Assembly: GCA_964599695.1 (NCBI GenBank)
Contig: CAZRGP010000008.1
Location: 12,665-76,664, forward strand
Direction: 5' to 3'
Origin: RUG11783 sp964599695
GTDB lineage: Bacteria; Bacillota; Clostridia; Oscillospirales; Ruminococcaceae
DNA: 64,000 bases
How positions within the stretch are numbered: position 1 is the first letter of the stretch; each line of letters starts with the position of its first letter. Shown in pieces: positions 8,401 to 16,506 of the stretch. A program made the position numbers and the translations under genes. The notes under the pieces are model-generated. The model was not told the origin of the DNA. It worked only from the letters and a program-made list of their open reading frames with translations, and did not search any database.

Positions 8401-9126
8401 TCACTTATACGAAAGCGGTATATTCATTCCATCAAGTCTTTGGGTAATATTGCAGATGATCTCGCGAATGATTGAACTTTTACTGAGTTTCTTGCCGTTG
8501 TTGGTCGAATAGGCAACATCAAAATGTTCAGGAATGACGCCAATCAATTGAGCGCCTATCGTGTCTATACAGGAGTCCAGATTCATGGAAGCTCCTTTTT
8601 TTACGTATTCCGGTTTGATCCGGTTCAGGATAAGACGGATGTTTGGTGCGTTGTCATCATACAGCAGGTCGCATACATATTTGGCGTCTCTGATCCCGGA
8701 ACGATCGTTGGTAGAAACAATAAGGTTAAACATTGAAAAGGAAGAAACAGTTTCGATCGTTTCATCGCTGCAATCTGTATCAATCAGAACGATGTCATAC
8801 TGTTCGACCAGTGGCAGAACGAGAGAACCGAAAGACTCTTTATCGATGGTACATCGCTCATTTCCTGCGAATAAAACACTCAGCTTGGGGTAGAGCGAAG
8901 AAACAGTGATCGCTTGTTCCAATGTACATCTCTCGGTAACAACATCGCTCAGATCAAACAGGGAAGCTGTGGCATTCACATAGAGATTCTGGGAACGTAA
9001 ACCATTTTCAAATTCTATCAGAAGGACGCTTTTTCCTTCTTCACAATACACTTCAGCAAGCATTGCGGCTATTGAAGACTTTCCAACACCGTCCTTGCCG
9101 GAAGAGATCATTATAACTTTTCCCAT
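8401..9126 (-). CDS. MinD-like deviant Walker A ATPase
   Basis: The 241-residue protein belongs to the MinD/ParA group. It has a deviant Walker A GKDGVGKSS (Lys11 and Lys16; the usual KGGVGKT has Asp12 in place of a glycine) and a MinD-like C-terminal half: RLILNRIKPEYVKKGASM, IGVIPEHFDVAYSTNNGKKL. The Walker B region reads VLIDTDCSD instead of the MinD DSPAGIE. The C-terminus ends in a weakly amphipathic segment (IIREIICNITQRL) that could be a membrane-targeting helix. MinD places the division septum by recruiting MinC; neither MinC nor MinE is encoded nearby. It lies 9 bases after maf and 8 before the mgsA homologue. A divergent MinD or a repurposed paralogue are both possible. Confidence 0.75.
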   Translation of the reverse strand: MGKVIMISSGKDGVGKSSIAAMLAEVYCEEGKSVLLIEFENGLRSQNLYVNATASLFDLSDVVTERCTLEQAITVSSLYPKLSVLFAGNERCTIDKESFGSLVLPLVEQYDIVLIDTDCSDETIETVSSFSMFNLIVSTNDRSGIRDAKYVCDLLYDDNAPNIRLILNRIKPEYVKKGASMNLDSCIDTIGAQLIGVIPEHFDVAYSTNNGKKLSKSSIIREIICNITQRLDGMNIPLSYK

Positions 9127-9135
9127 ATAAAACCT

Positions 9136-9696
9136 CTAAATCAGTTTCAATTCGCGCATCTTTTGATATAGCGCGGAAACCGGAAGACCCATAACGTTGT
9201 AATAGTCACCGATCAGTTTATCACAGAATTTGCTCGCTCCGCCCTGAATGCTGTAACCGCCTGCTTTATCATACGGCTCGTCTGTTTCTACATAATCCTG
9301 GATCACATCTTCAGAGAGCTCAATGAAATGAACAAGTGTTTCACAAACAAAACCTTCTTTTACCGAGGGAGCAGCGATGTACACCCCTGTAAACACACTG
9401 TGTGTCCGGCCTGAGAGAGAAGCGAGCATATCATAAGCCTCCTCTCGGGAATGGGGTTTCCCCAGTAGCTGGCCGTCTATCGCAACCATCGTATCGCTTC
9501 CGATGACACAGCAGTCAGAATGATAGTGGAAAACGCTGAGCGCTTTGTCCTTGGCCAATTCAAGACACAATTGATCGGGGGCGGAAATGTTGACATCCCG
9601 CTCATTGAAATGAGCGTCTATGGTCTGAAATTCCGGGAGAATAAAATGAAGAAGTTCCTTTCTCCGGGGGCTTTTTGATGCAAGGATAAAATCCAT
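9136..9696 (-). CDS. maf: Maf-family nucleoside triphosphate pyrophosphatase
   Basis: Maf proteins hydrolyse non-canonical or modified nucleotides (dTTP, UTP, m5UTP and related) and influence division and septation. The 186-residue protein begins MDFILASKSPRRKELL, the diagnostic SxxR substrate-binding loop, and has FNERDV, GSDTMVAIDGQLLGKP and TDEPYDKAGGYSIQG, all canonical Maf motifs. Length is typical. It is separated by two bases from dut and nine from the MinD-like gene, consistent with one operon. Maf next to division genes is a common arrangement in Firmicutes. Confidence 0.94.
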   Translation of the reverse strand: MDFILASKSPRRKELLHFILPEFQTIDAHFNERDVNISAPDQLCLELAKDKALSVFHYHSDCCVIGSDTMVAIDGQLLGKPHSREEAYDMLASLSGRTHSVFTGVYIAAPSVKEGFVCETLVHFIELSEDVIQDYVETDEPYDKAGGYSIQGGASKFCDKLIGDYYNVMGLPVSALYQKMRELKLI

Positions 9697-9698
9697 AC

Positions 9699-10142
9699 TT
9701 ATTTACTTCCTGTCGAACCAAAGCCGCCTTCACCGCGTTCCGTATCATTCAGTGTGTCTACAACGGAAACCTCCAGCGGAAGGGTTCTGATTATCATCAT
9801 TTGTGCAATCCTGTCCTCAGGATTGACCGTGTAGGGTTCATCTCCATGATTGACCAGGGCGACACACAACTCACCTCGGTAATCACTGTCTATGACGCCG
9901 ACACTGTTGGACAATGTGATGCCATGTTTTACACCCATCCCACTTCTGGAGAAAAGAAGACAGACGCAGTCATCAGACGGCATCTCGATGGACAGGCCGG
10001 TGTGGAACATGTGGTGTTCCCCCGGCATCATAGTATAAGGCTCCGAAGTGAGAGCATGCAAGTCAAAACAAGCGGACCCCGATGTGGCCTTGGAAGGCGT
10101 TATGGCATTGGGATCGAGTTTCTTTATCTTAAGAACATTCAT
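9699..10142 (-). CDS. dut: dUTP diphosphatase (dUTPase)
   Basis: Trimeric dUTPase that converts dUTP to dUMP and PPi, keeping uracil out of DNA and feeding thymidylate synthesis. All five motifs are visible in 147 residues: motif 1 SGSACFDLHA, motif 2 SRSGMGVKHG, motif 3 VGVIDSDYRGEL, motif 4 EDRIAQMMI and the C-terminal P-loop-like motif 5 ERGEGGFGSTG. It follows the ZapA-like gene by 28 bases and is two bases from maf. Confidence 0.96.
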   Translation of the reverse strand: MNVLKIKKLDPNAITPSKATSGSACFDLHALTSEPYTMMPGEHHMFHTGLSIEMPSDDCVCLLFSRSGMGVKHGITLSNSVGVIDSDYRGELCVALVNHGDEPYTVNPEDRIAQMMIIRTLPLEVSVVDTLNDTERGEGGFGSTGSK

Positions 10143-10170
10143 TATGGATCGAGTTCCTCAGGGGTAGAGA

Positions 10171-11277
10171 TTAAATATCGTTGATCCAGGAGAGATTCGG
10201 CAGACCGTCATCGTCATCGTCTTCAACATATTGTTTCTGCTGAAGATCTCTCTCTTTTCTGTCCTCATCCATCAACTGGGTGAAAGTCTTGAATCCCTTT
10301 TCTACGCCAAGGTCATCATAGGAATTGGCAGGAACTGTGTCCTGAGAGGCGGAACTGCCTGTGTCGGTAACGGATTCGTCACTGGCCAGGGAGAAGCTGC
10401 CGGAGTTCGCTGTATAATCCTGGCTGAAATCATCGGAGAAGGAAGAGGTGGATCCGTAGGAATAATCTGATGTGTCGGATGCGGGCTCATCATTGTAGGC
10501 AGAATAATAATCTGCAGTACTGGGAAGCTGTGAATCTTCTGTATAAGTGGGTTCCGTATACGAAGATGCTGGGATCGCGGCCTTCTTATTTGCTTCCTCG
10601 AGATCAATTTCGAGCTGGACATTCTTTTCTTCCAGTTCTTCATACTTTTTCTGAAGAGCTTCGTAATCGTCATCCGTGTGAATCGGCTTGGGGAGTCTCA
10701 CAAGCTCTTCAAGTTTAGAGGACGCGGTCTGCAGAAGGGAAGTCAGACGCTGATTGTCAGCTTCCAGTTTTGCGTTCCGGTCGGAGAGAGCAGTAGTTTT
10801 GTCCAACAGGGTGCGGTTCTGATCCAGCTGCTCCTTAAGCTGACGCCTTACGATCTCTGCGTCGCTTTTAGCAGTATCCAGTTCTTTGCGGAGAGCTTCT
10901 TCGTTGGCACTTCCGTTTGCACCGTCCGCGGCAAGCTTGGTGACGTGAGCTCTCAGAGTCTGGATCTCTTTAGAAAGATCAGCATTCTTCTTTACTTCGT
11001 CGTCATACATCAGTTTCACGTTTGAAGCTTCAGAAAGATAGTCCTTGATTTGTGTCCGCAGGTTGTTAGCGCTGTGGGTGGCTTTGTCATAACGATCAAG
11101 ATAGTCCAGAGAACACAAAAGAGCAGCATTCGTCACGGATGCAGAGGGATTGCTCTGAAGGATCTGAGAAAGATCCTCATTCAGAGTGGCGTTCAGCTTG
11201 CGAACATGATCCTCGTCTTCCGTTGTATTAACAATCAGATTGAAGCCGGCAATACTGAGAGTAATTTTATTTGCCAT
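10171..11277 (-). CDS. ZapA-like cell-division protein with long coiled-coil and low-complexity tail
   Basis: Residues 1-90 (MANKITLSIAGFNLIVNTTE..., then a helix with LNEDLSQIL and ALLCSLDYLDRYDKA) match the ZapA domain, which bundles FtsZ filaments. Usual ZapA is about 90-150 residues; here 368. Residues about 75-235 form a heptad-like coiled coil rich in Lys, Glu, Leu and Gln; about 236-368 are Ser, Thr, Tyr and Asp rich low complexity (repeated SSY, YTE, DDD). I chose ATG 11277 because ZapA proteins start there; an in-frame ATG at 11313 would add 12 unrelated residues. A near-perfect promoter (10 at 11328) precedes it. It heads the dut-maf-minD-like-mgsA operon. ZapA assignment is motif-based; the tail is unassigned. 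Confidence 0.75.
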   Translation of the reverse strand: MANKITLSIAGFNLIVNTTEDEDHVRKLNATLNEDLSQILQSNPSASVTNAALLCSLDYLDRYDKATHSANNLRTQIKDYLSEASNVKLMYDDEVKKNADLSKEIQTLRAHVTKLAADGANGSANEEALRKELDTAKSDAEIVRRQLKEQLDQNRTLLDKTTALSDRNAKLEADNQRLTSLLQTASSKLEELVRLPKPIHTDDDYEALQKKYEELEEKNVQLEIDLEEANKKAAIPASSYTEPTYTEDSQLPSTADYYSAYNDEPASDTSDYSYGSTSSFSDDFSQDYTANSGSFSLASDESVTDTGSSASQDTVPANSYDDLGVEKGFKTFTQLMDEDRKERDLQQKQYVEDDDDDGLPNLSWINDI

Positions 11278-11327
11278 AACGGTTACACCCTTCCTTATAT
11301 TCATCTTTAACATACATATCCTTATAA

Positions 11328-11356
11328 ATTATATTACACGGACATATTGAAATCAA
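11328..11356 (-). promoter_or_regulatory. Sigma-A type promoter for the zapA-like operon
   Basis: On the minus strand, -35 TTGATT (11351-11356) and a perfect -10 TATAAT (11328-11333) are separated by 17 bases, upstream of the zapA-like gene and back to back with the glgP promoter. Confidence 0.8.
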
Positions 11357-11368
11357 CGCAAGTTTTGG

Positions 11369-11397
11369 TTGATTGAGAGCCGTAATTATGCTATATT
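11369..11397 (+). promoter_or_regulatory. Sigma-A type promoter for glgP
   Basis: -35 TTGATT (11369-11374), 17-base spacer, -10 TATATT (11392-11397). The predicted start point near 11404 falls inside the first of two CAGTACTGT boxes. Confidence 0.75.
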
Positions 11398-11399
11398 AC

Positions 11400-11442
11400 A
11401 CAGTACTGTCATAAGGCGTATAAGAGGTTTATGCAGTACTGT
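11400..11442 (+). promoter_or_regulatory. Twin palindromic operator candidate ahead of glgP
   Basis: The 9-base word CAGTACTGT occurs at 11401-11409 and 11434-11442, exactly 33 bases apart (about three helical turns). CAGTACTG is self-complementary, and the first copy extends to the 10-base palindrome ACAGTACTGT (11400-11409). The pair spans the predicted transcription start, where a repressor would block glgP. No regulator gene is adjacent, so the binding protein is unknown. Confidence 0.5.
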
Positions 11443-11474
11443 AAATCGATTCAATCAAGCCAAAAGAGGTATAA

Positions 11475-13883
11475 ATGAATTTCGACAAAAAGTATACAAA
11501 CTCGGATCAGCTGTTCGGTGATCTGGAGCGAAAAATAAAGACAGAATACGGAGTAAGCGTTACGAGTGCTACTGTTCAGAATGTTTATTTTGCGCTAAGT
11601 GAGCTTATCCGGAACAATCTGGCCGAGATGAGGGCTGATGCTTCCTCCAATGCGGCTGCCAAAGGAGCAAAGGAAGTTTACTACCTCTCTATGGAGTTCC
11701 TCATTGGTAAGTCATTGAGAAACAATCTGTGCTACTTGGGCATGGAAGACATGGCGAGAGAAGCGGTAGAGAGGTGTGGAGTTTCCCTCAATCAGTTATA
11801 TGAAATCGAGCCGGACGCCGCGCTGGGGAATGGCGGACTCGGTAGACTGGCCGCCTGTTATCTGGACGGACTGGCAACATGCCGCTACCCTGCGACCGGT
11901 TATTCCCTTCTTTACGAGTATGGCATCTTCAAGCAGAGGATCCAGGATGGAAAGCAGATCGAACTTCCGGATGCCTGGCTTCCGTACGGACGTGTGTGGC
12001 TTCAGCAGCGCAGCGACGAGGCGGTAGAAGTTCGGTTCGGCGGTCAGGTTCTGAGCCAGTGGTACGGAAAATATTATCATGCGGAGCAGGTCAATTATGA
12101 TGTTGTTCTTGCTGTGCCGTATGACCTTTATATTGCAGGATACAATTCACCGTGTGTCAGCAAACTGAGGCTGTGGAAAGCGGAATCTCCCGGAATCGAT
12201 ATGGAGAGTTTTAACAGGGGAGATTACGCAGCTGCTATGTTGAAAAACAGCACTGCGGAGCTGATCACTAAAATACTCTATCCAAATGACAATCAGGTAG
12301 ACGGTAAGATGCTTCGGCTGAGACAGCAGTATTTCCTTTGCTGTGCTTCCATGCAGGATCTGATCTCCAAGCATTTGGCAAGATATGACGGCAACCTTGA
12401 TCTTCTTCCGGAGAAGGTGGCGATCCATGTCAATGATACCCACCCGACCCTGGCCATTCCTGAAATGATGCGCATCCTTCTGGATGAATGCGGATATGGA
12501 TGGGACAAGGCTTTTGAGATCGTTAGGGGATGCTTTGCATATACGAACCATACTCTTATGACCGAGGCTCTGGAGAGATGGAATGCAGATCTTCTGAAAA
12601 CATGTATTCCGCGTATCTATGAGATCATCCAGGAACTTGATCGAACTTTAGCCAGGGAGATGGAAGGGTGTTCTCCTGAAGTGCTCGCAAAAACACGTAT
12701 TATCAGCAACGGTGAAGTGCGTATGGCCAACCTGTGCGCTTTTGTTTCCCACAACGTCAACGGAGTCTCAAAACTTCACAGCGATCTGGTTAAAGACTCT
12801 TTGTTCCCGGAATTTGCCGGCAAGTATCCGGATAAATTCGTGAACGTCACTAACGGTATCGCCTACAGAAGATGGCTTCTTCAGGGAAACAGGGAATTGA
12901 GTGATTACGTCAGTTCTTTGATAGGAGATGGGTTTAAATCGGACGCATCAAACCTTGCTGCGCTGAATTCGTTTAAGGACGACGCGAATGTGCTGGAGCA
13001 GCTGAATGCGATCAAATACAACAACAAGAAGTCGTTTATCAAGTACGCGAGTTCTTTCAGCAAAGCAACTCTGAATCCGGAGTCCTTGTTTGATGTTCAG
13101 GTAAAGCGTTTCCATGAGTACAAGAGACAGCATCTGAATGCTCTTGCGATCATCAGAAGATATCTTGACATAATCGGAGGAAAGGGCGGGAATTTCGTTC
13201 CCAGAACCTTCTTCTTCGGTGGCAAATCTGCGCCAGGCTACTTCATGGCAAAAGAGATGATACATCTGGTGTGTGTCCTCAGCGAGTTCCTGGAGAACGA
13301 TGAGAGGACAAGGGATCTCCTGCGCGTCGTCTTCCTTCCTGATTTCAGAGTCAGCATGTCTGAAGTTCTTATGCCGGCTGCGGATATCTCCGAACAGATC
13401 TCGCTTGCCGGGACAGAAGCTTCTGGAACAGGAAACATGAAACTGATGCTGAACGGAGCAGTGACGATCGGAACGCTGGATGGTGCCAACGTTGAAATTC
13501 GCGATGTTGCAGGGCAGGAGAATTTCTTCCTGTTCGGAATGACAAAAGAGCAGGTCGTAGCTGAAAGACCCACCTACAATCCCAATATGATCTATCAGAG
13601 TAACGGTGCGATACATGAGGTCTTTGACTTTATCGAAAGCGGCGCTCTCGGATACAAGTTCCCTGAACTTCTCGGAAGTCTGAAGAGTCAGGACCGCTAT
13701 ATGGTTCTGAGGGATTTCGACGACTATTATGCTACACAGTTGGCAACGGACACTGCTTATGCAGACCGGTCCGGCTGGGCAAGGAAGTCTTTGGCTAACA
13801 TTGCTTCCTCCGGTATCTTCTCCGCTGACCGCTCTGTCACGGAGTACGCAAATAACATCTGGAATTTGGAGCCGATGAACTGA
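11475..13883 (+). CDS. glgP: Glycogen/maltodextrin phosphorylase
   Basis: GT35 phosphorylase releasing glucose-1-phosphate from alpha-1,4-glucans with PLP as cofactor. The 802-residue protein has the N-terminal catalytic landmarks EPDAALGNGGLGRLAACYLD, KRFHEYKRQ and the PLP-lysine signature EASGTGNMKLMLNGA, with the Schiff-base lysine at residue 656. The length fits bacterial members without the long eukaryotic regulatory insert. ATG 11475 follows AAAGAGG. A GH13 enzyme gene begins 4 bases after its stop, so both are co-transcribed for glycogen or starch breakdown. Confidence 0.96.
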   Translation: MNFDKKYTNSDQLFGDLERKIKTEYGVSVTSATVQNVYFALSELIRNNLAEMRADASSNAAAKGAKEVYYLSMEFLIGKSLRNNLCYLGMEDMAREAVERCGVSLNQLYEIEPDAALGNGGLGRLAACYLDGLATCRYPATGYSLLYEYGIFKQRIQDGKQIELPDAWLPYGRVWLQQRSDEAVEVRFGGQVLSQWYGKYYHAEQVNYDVVLAVPYDLYIAGYNSPCVSKLRLWKAESPGIDMESFNRGDYAAAMLKNSTAELITKILYPNDNQVDGKMLRLRQQYFLCCASMQDLISKHLARYDGNLDLLPEKVAIHVNDTHPTLAIPEMMRILLDECGYGWDKAFEIVRGCFAYTNHTLMTEALERWNADLLKTCIPRIYEIIQELDRTLAREMEGCSPEVLAKTRIISNGEVRMANLCAFVSHNVNGVSKLHSDLVKDSLFPEFAGKYPDKFVNVTNGIAYRRWLLQGNRELSDYVSSLIGDGFKSDASNLAALNSFKDDANVLEQLNAIKYNNKKSFIKYASSFSKATLNPESLFDVQVKRFHEYKRQHLNALAIIRRYLDIIGGKGGNFVPRTFFFGGKSAPGYFMAKEMIHLVCVLSEFLENDERTRDLLRVVFLPDFRVSMSEVLMPAADISEQISLAGTEASGTGNMKLMLNGAVTIGTLDGANVEIRDVAGQENFFLFGMTKEQVVAERPTYNPNMIYQSNGAIHEVFDFIESGALGYKFPELLGSLKSQDRYMVLRDFDDYYATQLATDTAYADRSGWARKSLANIASSGIFSADRSVTEYANNIWNLEPMN

Positions 13884-13887
13884 AGCA

Positions 13888-15651
13888 ATGGCTAAGGTAT
13901 ACGCTGTAAAAATGCCAAATGGCGCAGTCAGATCTCAGCAGTCTGTGGAGATCCAGCTCAGAGGCGCCGGCGAGGATGATATAGCTTTGCTAATGAGAAA
14001 AGATGGGGAGAATTCTGTGGAATATCTCCCCATGTCTTGCTCTGGTAATAACCTGTATGTGAATTACAGGTTTGAGACACCGGGGCTTTATTTTTATTGT
14101 TTTCTTTCACCGAAAAACGGTTACCTCCAATTCTCTCAGGACGAGATGGTAGGATACGGACAGAGGGAATACATGTTTCAGCAGACCGTATATGACCGGG
14201 AGTATGTTTCGGCAGAACCATTCAAGGGGGGTATCGCGTACCAGATTTTCCCCGATAGGTTTTATCGCACCGAGCCTGTTGTTCGGATACAGGGGAGGAC
14301 CTATCACGATGATGTGTCCGAGATCCCGATCTGGTGGCCGGACAAAGCGGGCATTGTTCGCAACAACGACTTTTATGGGGGAACTCTGAAGGGGATAGAA
14401 AAGAAGCTGCCGTATCTCGTTTCCCTTAATGTCTCAATCATCTACCTCAACCCCGTGTTCCTGGCTTTCTCAAACCACAGGTATGACACATCGGATTACA
14501 TGACGATCGATCCTCAGCTCGGGACGGAGCAGGACTTTGTTTCTCTGTGCGTCCAGGCGAGAAAGGGGGGAATACGTATCATATTGGATGGGGTTTTCAG
14601 CCACACCGGAGATGACAGCGTGTATTTCAATAAGTACGGACGATTTGATTCTGTCGGTGCTTACCAGAGCAAGGATAGTCCATATTACAAGTGGTATCGC
14701 TTTACAGAGTGGCCGCGCCAATATGCGTCGTGGTGGGGATTCAGCACGCTTCCGGAAGTGGAAGAAATGGAACCCTCTTATACAGAGTTTATTACTGGAG
14801 TGGATGGGGTCATTGACCATTGGATGAAACTGGGGGCATCCGGATTCAGACTGGATGTGGCGGATGAATTGCCGGATCGGTTTATAGAGAAGATCAGACA
14901 GGCAATCCGAAGGAATGATCCTCAGGGGATCCTGATAGGTGAGGTATGGGAAGACGCCAGCAATAAAATCAGCTATGGCGAAAGACGCAGATATTTTTAC
15001 GGTAACGAGCTGGATGGTACGATGAACTATCCTTTCCGCATCGCTATACTGGATTTTGTTTCGAACGGTGATTCCTTCAGATTCCGCGAGGCAATTGAGC
15101 GGATAACAAATAATTATCCTCATGACATGTTGCTTACCTGTTTGAATCTCCTTTCCAGCCATGACACTCCCAGGGCGATCAACATGCTTGCAGACTCTTT
15201 TGCCGCATCGAGATCGAAAGAGGACGCCTCAGCTAGAGTGCTCAGCAAGGACGATTACCTCCGCGGAATCGAGATGCTGAAACTGGCTTACGCCCTGCTG
15301 TTCTATCTGCCGGGAATCCCGACGATCTATTACGGGGATGAGATCGGGATGCAGGGTTATGGAGATCCCTTCTGCAGAAGATACTTTGAATGGGATCATA
15401 TTGATAACAATCTGTTCTCATTCGTCCGGAAACTCTCAGAAGAGCATAAAAAGTACGAAGAGATCCTGAAAGAGGGAAGAACGGAGTTTTTTATCTCGGA
15501 AGAATCGGTAATCGGTTTTTGGAGAAAGTCCGAGAAAGGGAAACTGGCGTTCCTTCTCAACAGATCGGAAAAAGATTATGCGTACATATTTGACAATGGG
15601 AAGGTAGCCAGAATACGCCCCTGGAGTTATGAAATCTATCTGTTTGAATAA
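13888..15651 (+). CDS. GH13 alpha-amylase-family hydrolase (neopullulanase / cyclomaltodextrinase type)
   Basis: The 587-residue protein begins with a beta-sandwich N-terminal domain (about 1-120), followed by a GH13 barrel starting at GGIAYQIFPDRFYR. Catalytic residues are visible: nucleophile Asp323 (GFRLDVADELP), acid/base Glu352 (LIGEVWED) and transition-state Asp426 (LLSSHDTPR); the DGVFSHTG region I is also intact. A C-terminal beta domain ends the protein. An N-terminal domain before the barrel and the MNYPFR segment are seen in neopullulanase or maltogenic-amylase-like enzymes. There is no signal peptide, so it acts in the cytoplasm, likely trimming maltodextrins or glycogen limit dextrin together with GlgP. 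Exact substrate is not decidable. Confidence 0.9.
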   Translation: MAKVYAVKMPNGAVRSQQSVEIQLRGAGEDDIALLMRKDGENSVEYLPMSCSGNNLYVNYRFETPGLYFYCFLSPKNGYLQFSQDEMVGYGQREYMFQQTVYDREYVSAEPFKGGIAYQIFPDRFYRTEPVVRIQGRTYHDDVSEIPIWWPDKAGIVRNNDFYGGTLKGIEKKLPYLVSLNVSIIYLNPVFLAFSNHRYDTSDYMTIDPQLGTEQDFVSLCVQARKGGIRIILDGVFSHTGDDSVYFNKYGRFDSVGAYQSKDSPYYKWYRFTEWPRQYASWWGFSTLPEVEEMEPSYTEFITGVDGVIDHWMKLGASGFRLDVADELPDRFIEKIRQAIRRNDPQGILIGEVWEDASNKISYGERRRYFYGNELDGTMNYPFRIAILDFVSNGDSFRFREAIERITNNYPHDMLLTCLNLLSSHDTPRAINMLADSFAASRSKEDASARVLSKDDYLRGIEMLKLAYALLFYLPGIPTIYYGDEIGMQGYGDPFCRRYFEWDHIDNNLFSFVRKLSEEHKKYEEILKEGRTEFFISEESVIGFWRKSEKGKLAFLLNRSEKDYAYIFDNGKVARIRPWSYEIYLFE

Positions 15652-15652
15652 C

Positions 15653-15688
15653 AAAAAGATGAGCTCGAAAGAAAGCTCATCTTTTTTT
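15653..15688 (+). terminator. Intrinsic terminator of the glgP-GH13 operon
   Basis: 13-bp stem (15653-15665 with 15674-15686) followed by a run of T residues directly after the GH13 stop. Confidence 0.88.
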
Positions 15689-15714
15689 ACTCTGATGTTG
15701 AAAAAATGGATTGC

Positions 15715-16290
15715 TCAGATCGGAAAAGGATCTTTTCCGCGCCAAGCAAATTCGCAGCCGCAGAAGTCCTGACGATATAGGCTATATTCTTTTGCCAGTT
15801 TTGTCGAATGGAGGTAGCCGTCTTTCTTTTTAAAATTGGAGTAAAGCCATTCTATTCCATACTTCGCAGACAACTCCTGGCCGATTGCATTAATAGTTTC
15901 ACTGTTTTTGTGGGGGCTTACCGTAAGCGTGGTACAGAACAGATCATAACCATGTGCGACAGCGAATGTGGCGGTTTTTTCCAGACGGAGGCGAAAGCAC
16001 TCTGTACACCTTGCTCCGCCTTCAGGCTGATCTTCGAATCCTTTTACCGCATTCAGGTATTCCTGGTGGTCATAATCCTGATCAACGTAAGAAACTCCTT
16101 CGCAGAATGGCGCGGTCTGAATAAGCCGTATCTGCTCCCTCTTTCTGTGTTCGTATTCTTCCTTCGGCCATATATTGGGATTATAGTAGTACACTGTCAG
16201 ATCGTATTCTGGGGCAAGGACGGATATCACATGGGAGGAACAGACAGCGCAACAACTGTGTAAAAGCAATTTCTCTTTCTTTTCTGCCAT
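15715..16290 (-). CDS. queH: Epoxyqueuosine reductase QueH
   Basis: QueH (former DUF208) carries out the last step of queuosine synthesis in tRNA, reducing epoxyqueuosine, as a non-homologous replacement of QueG. The 191-residue protein has the N-terminal LLLHSCCAVCSSH (CCxxC), the GARCTECFRLRLE segment (CxxC) and the C-terminal QDFCGCEF (CxC), the cysteines that bind a [4Fe-4S] cluster plus a further iron. HKNSETIN and YYYNPNIWP are also typical. No other que genes lie in the window, so the organism may either salvage queuine or encode the pathway elsewhere. Confidence 0.94.
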   Translation of the reverse strand: MAEKKEKLLLHSCCAVCSSHVISVLAPEYDLTVYYYNPNIWPKEEYEHRKREQIRLIQTAPFCEGVSYVDQDYDHQEYLNAVKGFEDQPEGGARCTECFRLRLEKTATFAVAHGYDLFCTTLTVSPHKNSETINAIGQELSAKYGIEWLYSNFKKKDGYLHSTKLAKEYSLYRQDFCGCEFAWRGKDPFPI

Positions 16291-16376
16291 AACAACTCCG
16301 GAGATAGTGAGATGGTTGGATACATTAAGGAAATATTACAATGAAATGTCTTTTTTGTTAATACTGGCTTTTATGA

Positions 16377-16405
16377 TTAACACAGAGGAGTTTTTGTGGT
16401 ATATT
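16377..16405 (+). promoter_or_regulatory. Sigma-A type promoter for the class A PBP
   Basis: -35 TTAACA (16377-16382), 17-base spacer, -10 TATATT (16400-16405), about 100 bases before the PBP start. Confidence 0.7.
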
Positions 16406-16506
16406 CTATGGGAATATCTATGCGTTTTTGACGCTCAGTTATTATTTTTAGGAGAGATAGTCCTGCCTGACACGTTTTTATCGTGATCGGAAAGGTTGTT
16501 TGAGAT

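Noticed and set aside
16383..16440. ATATTC...GAATAT inverted repeat downstream of the PBP promoter
   Set aside because: Short, AT-rich and overlapping the -10 region; no stronger than chance.
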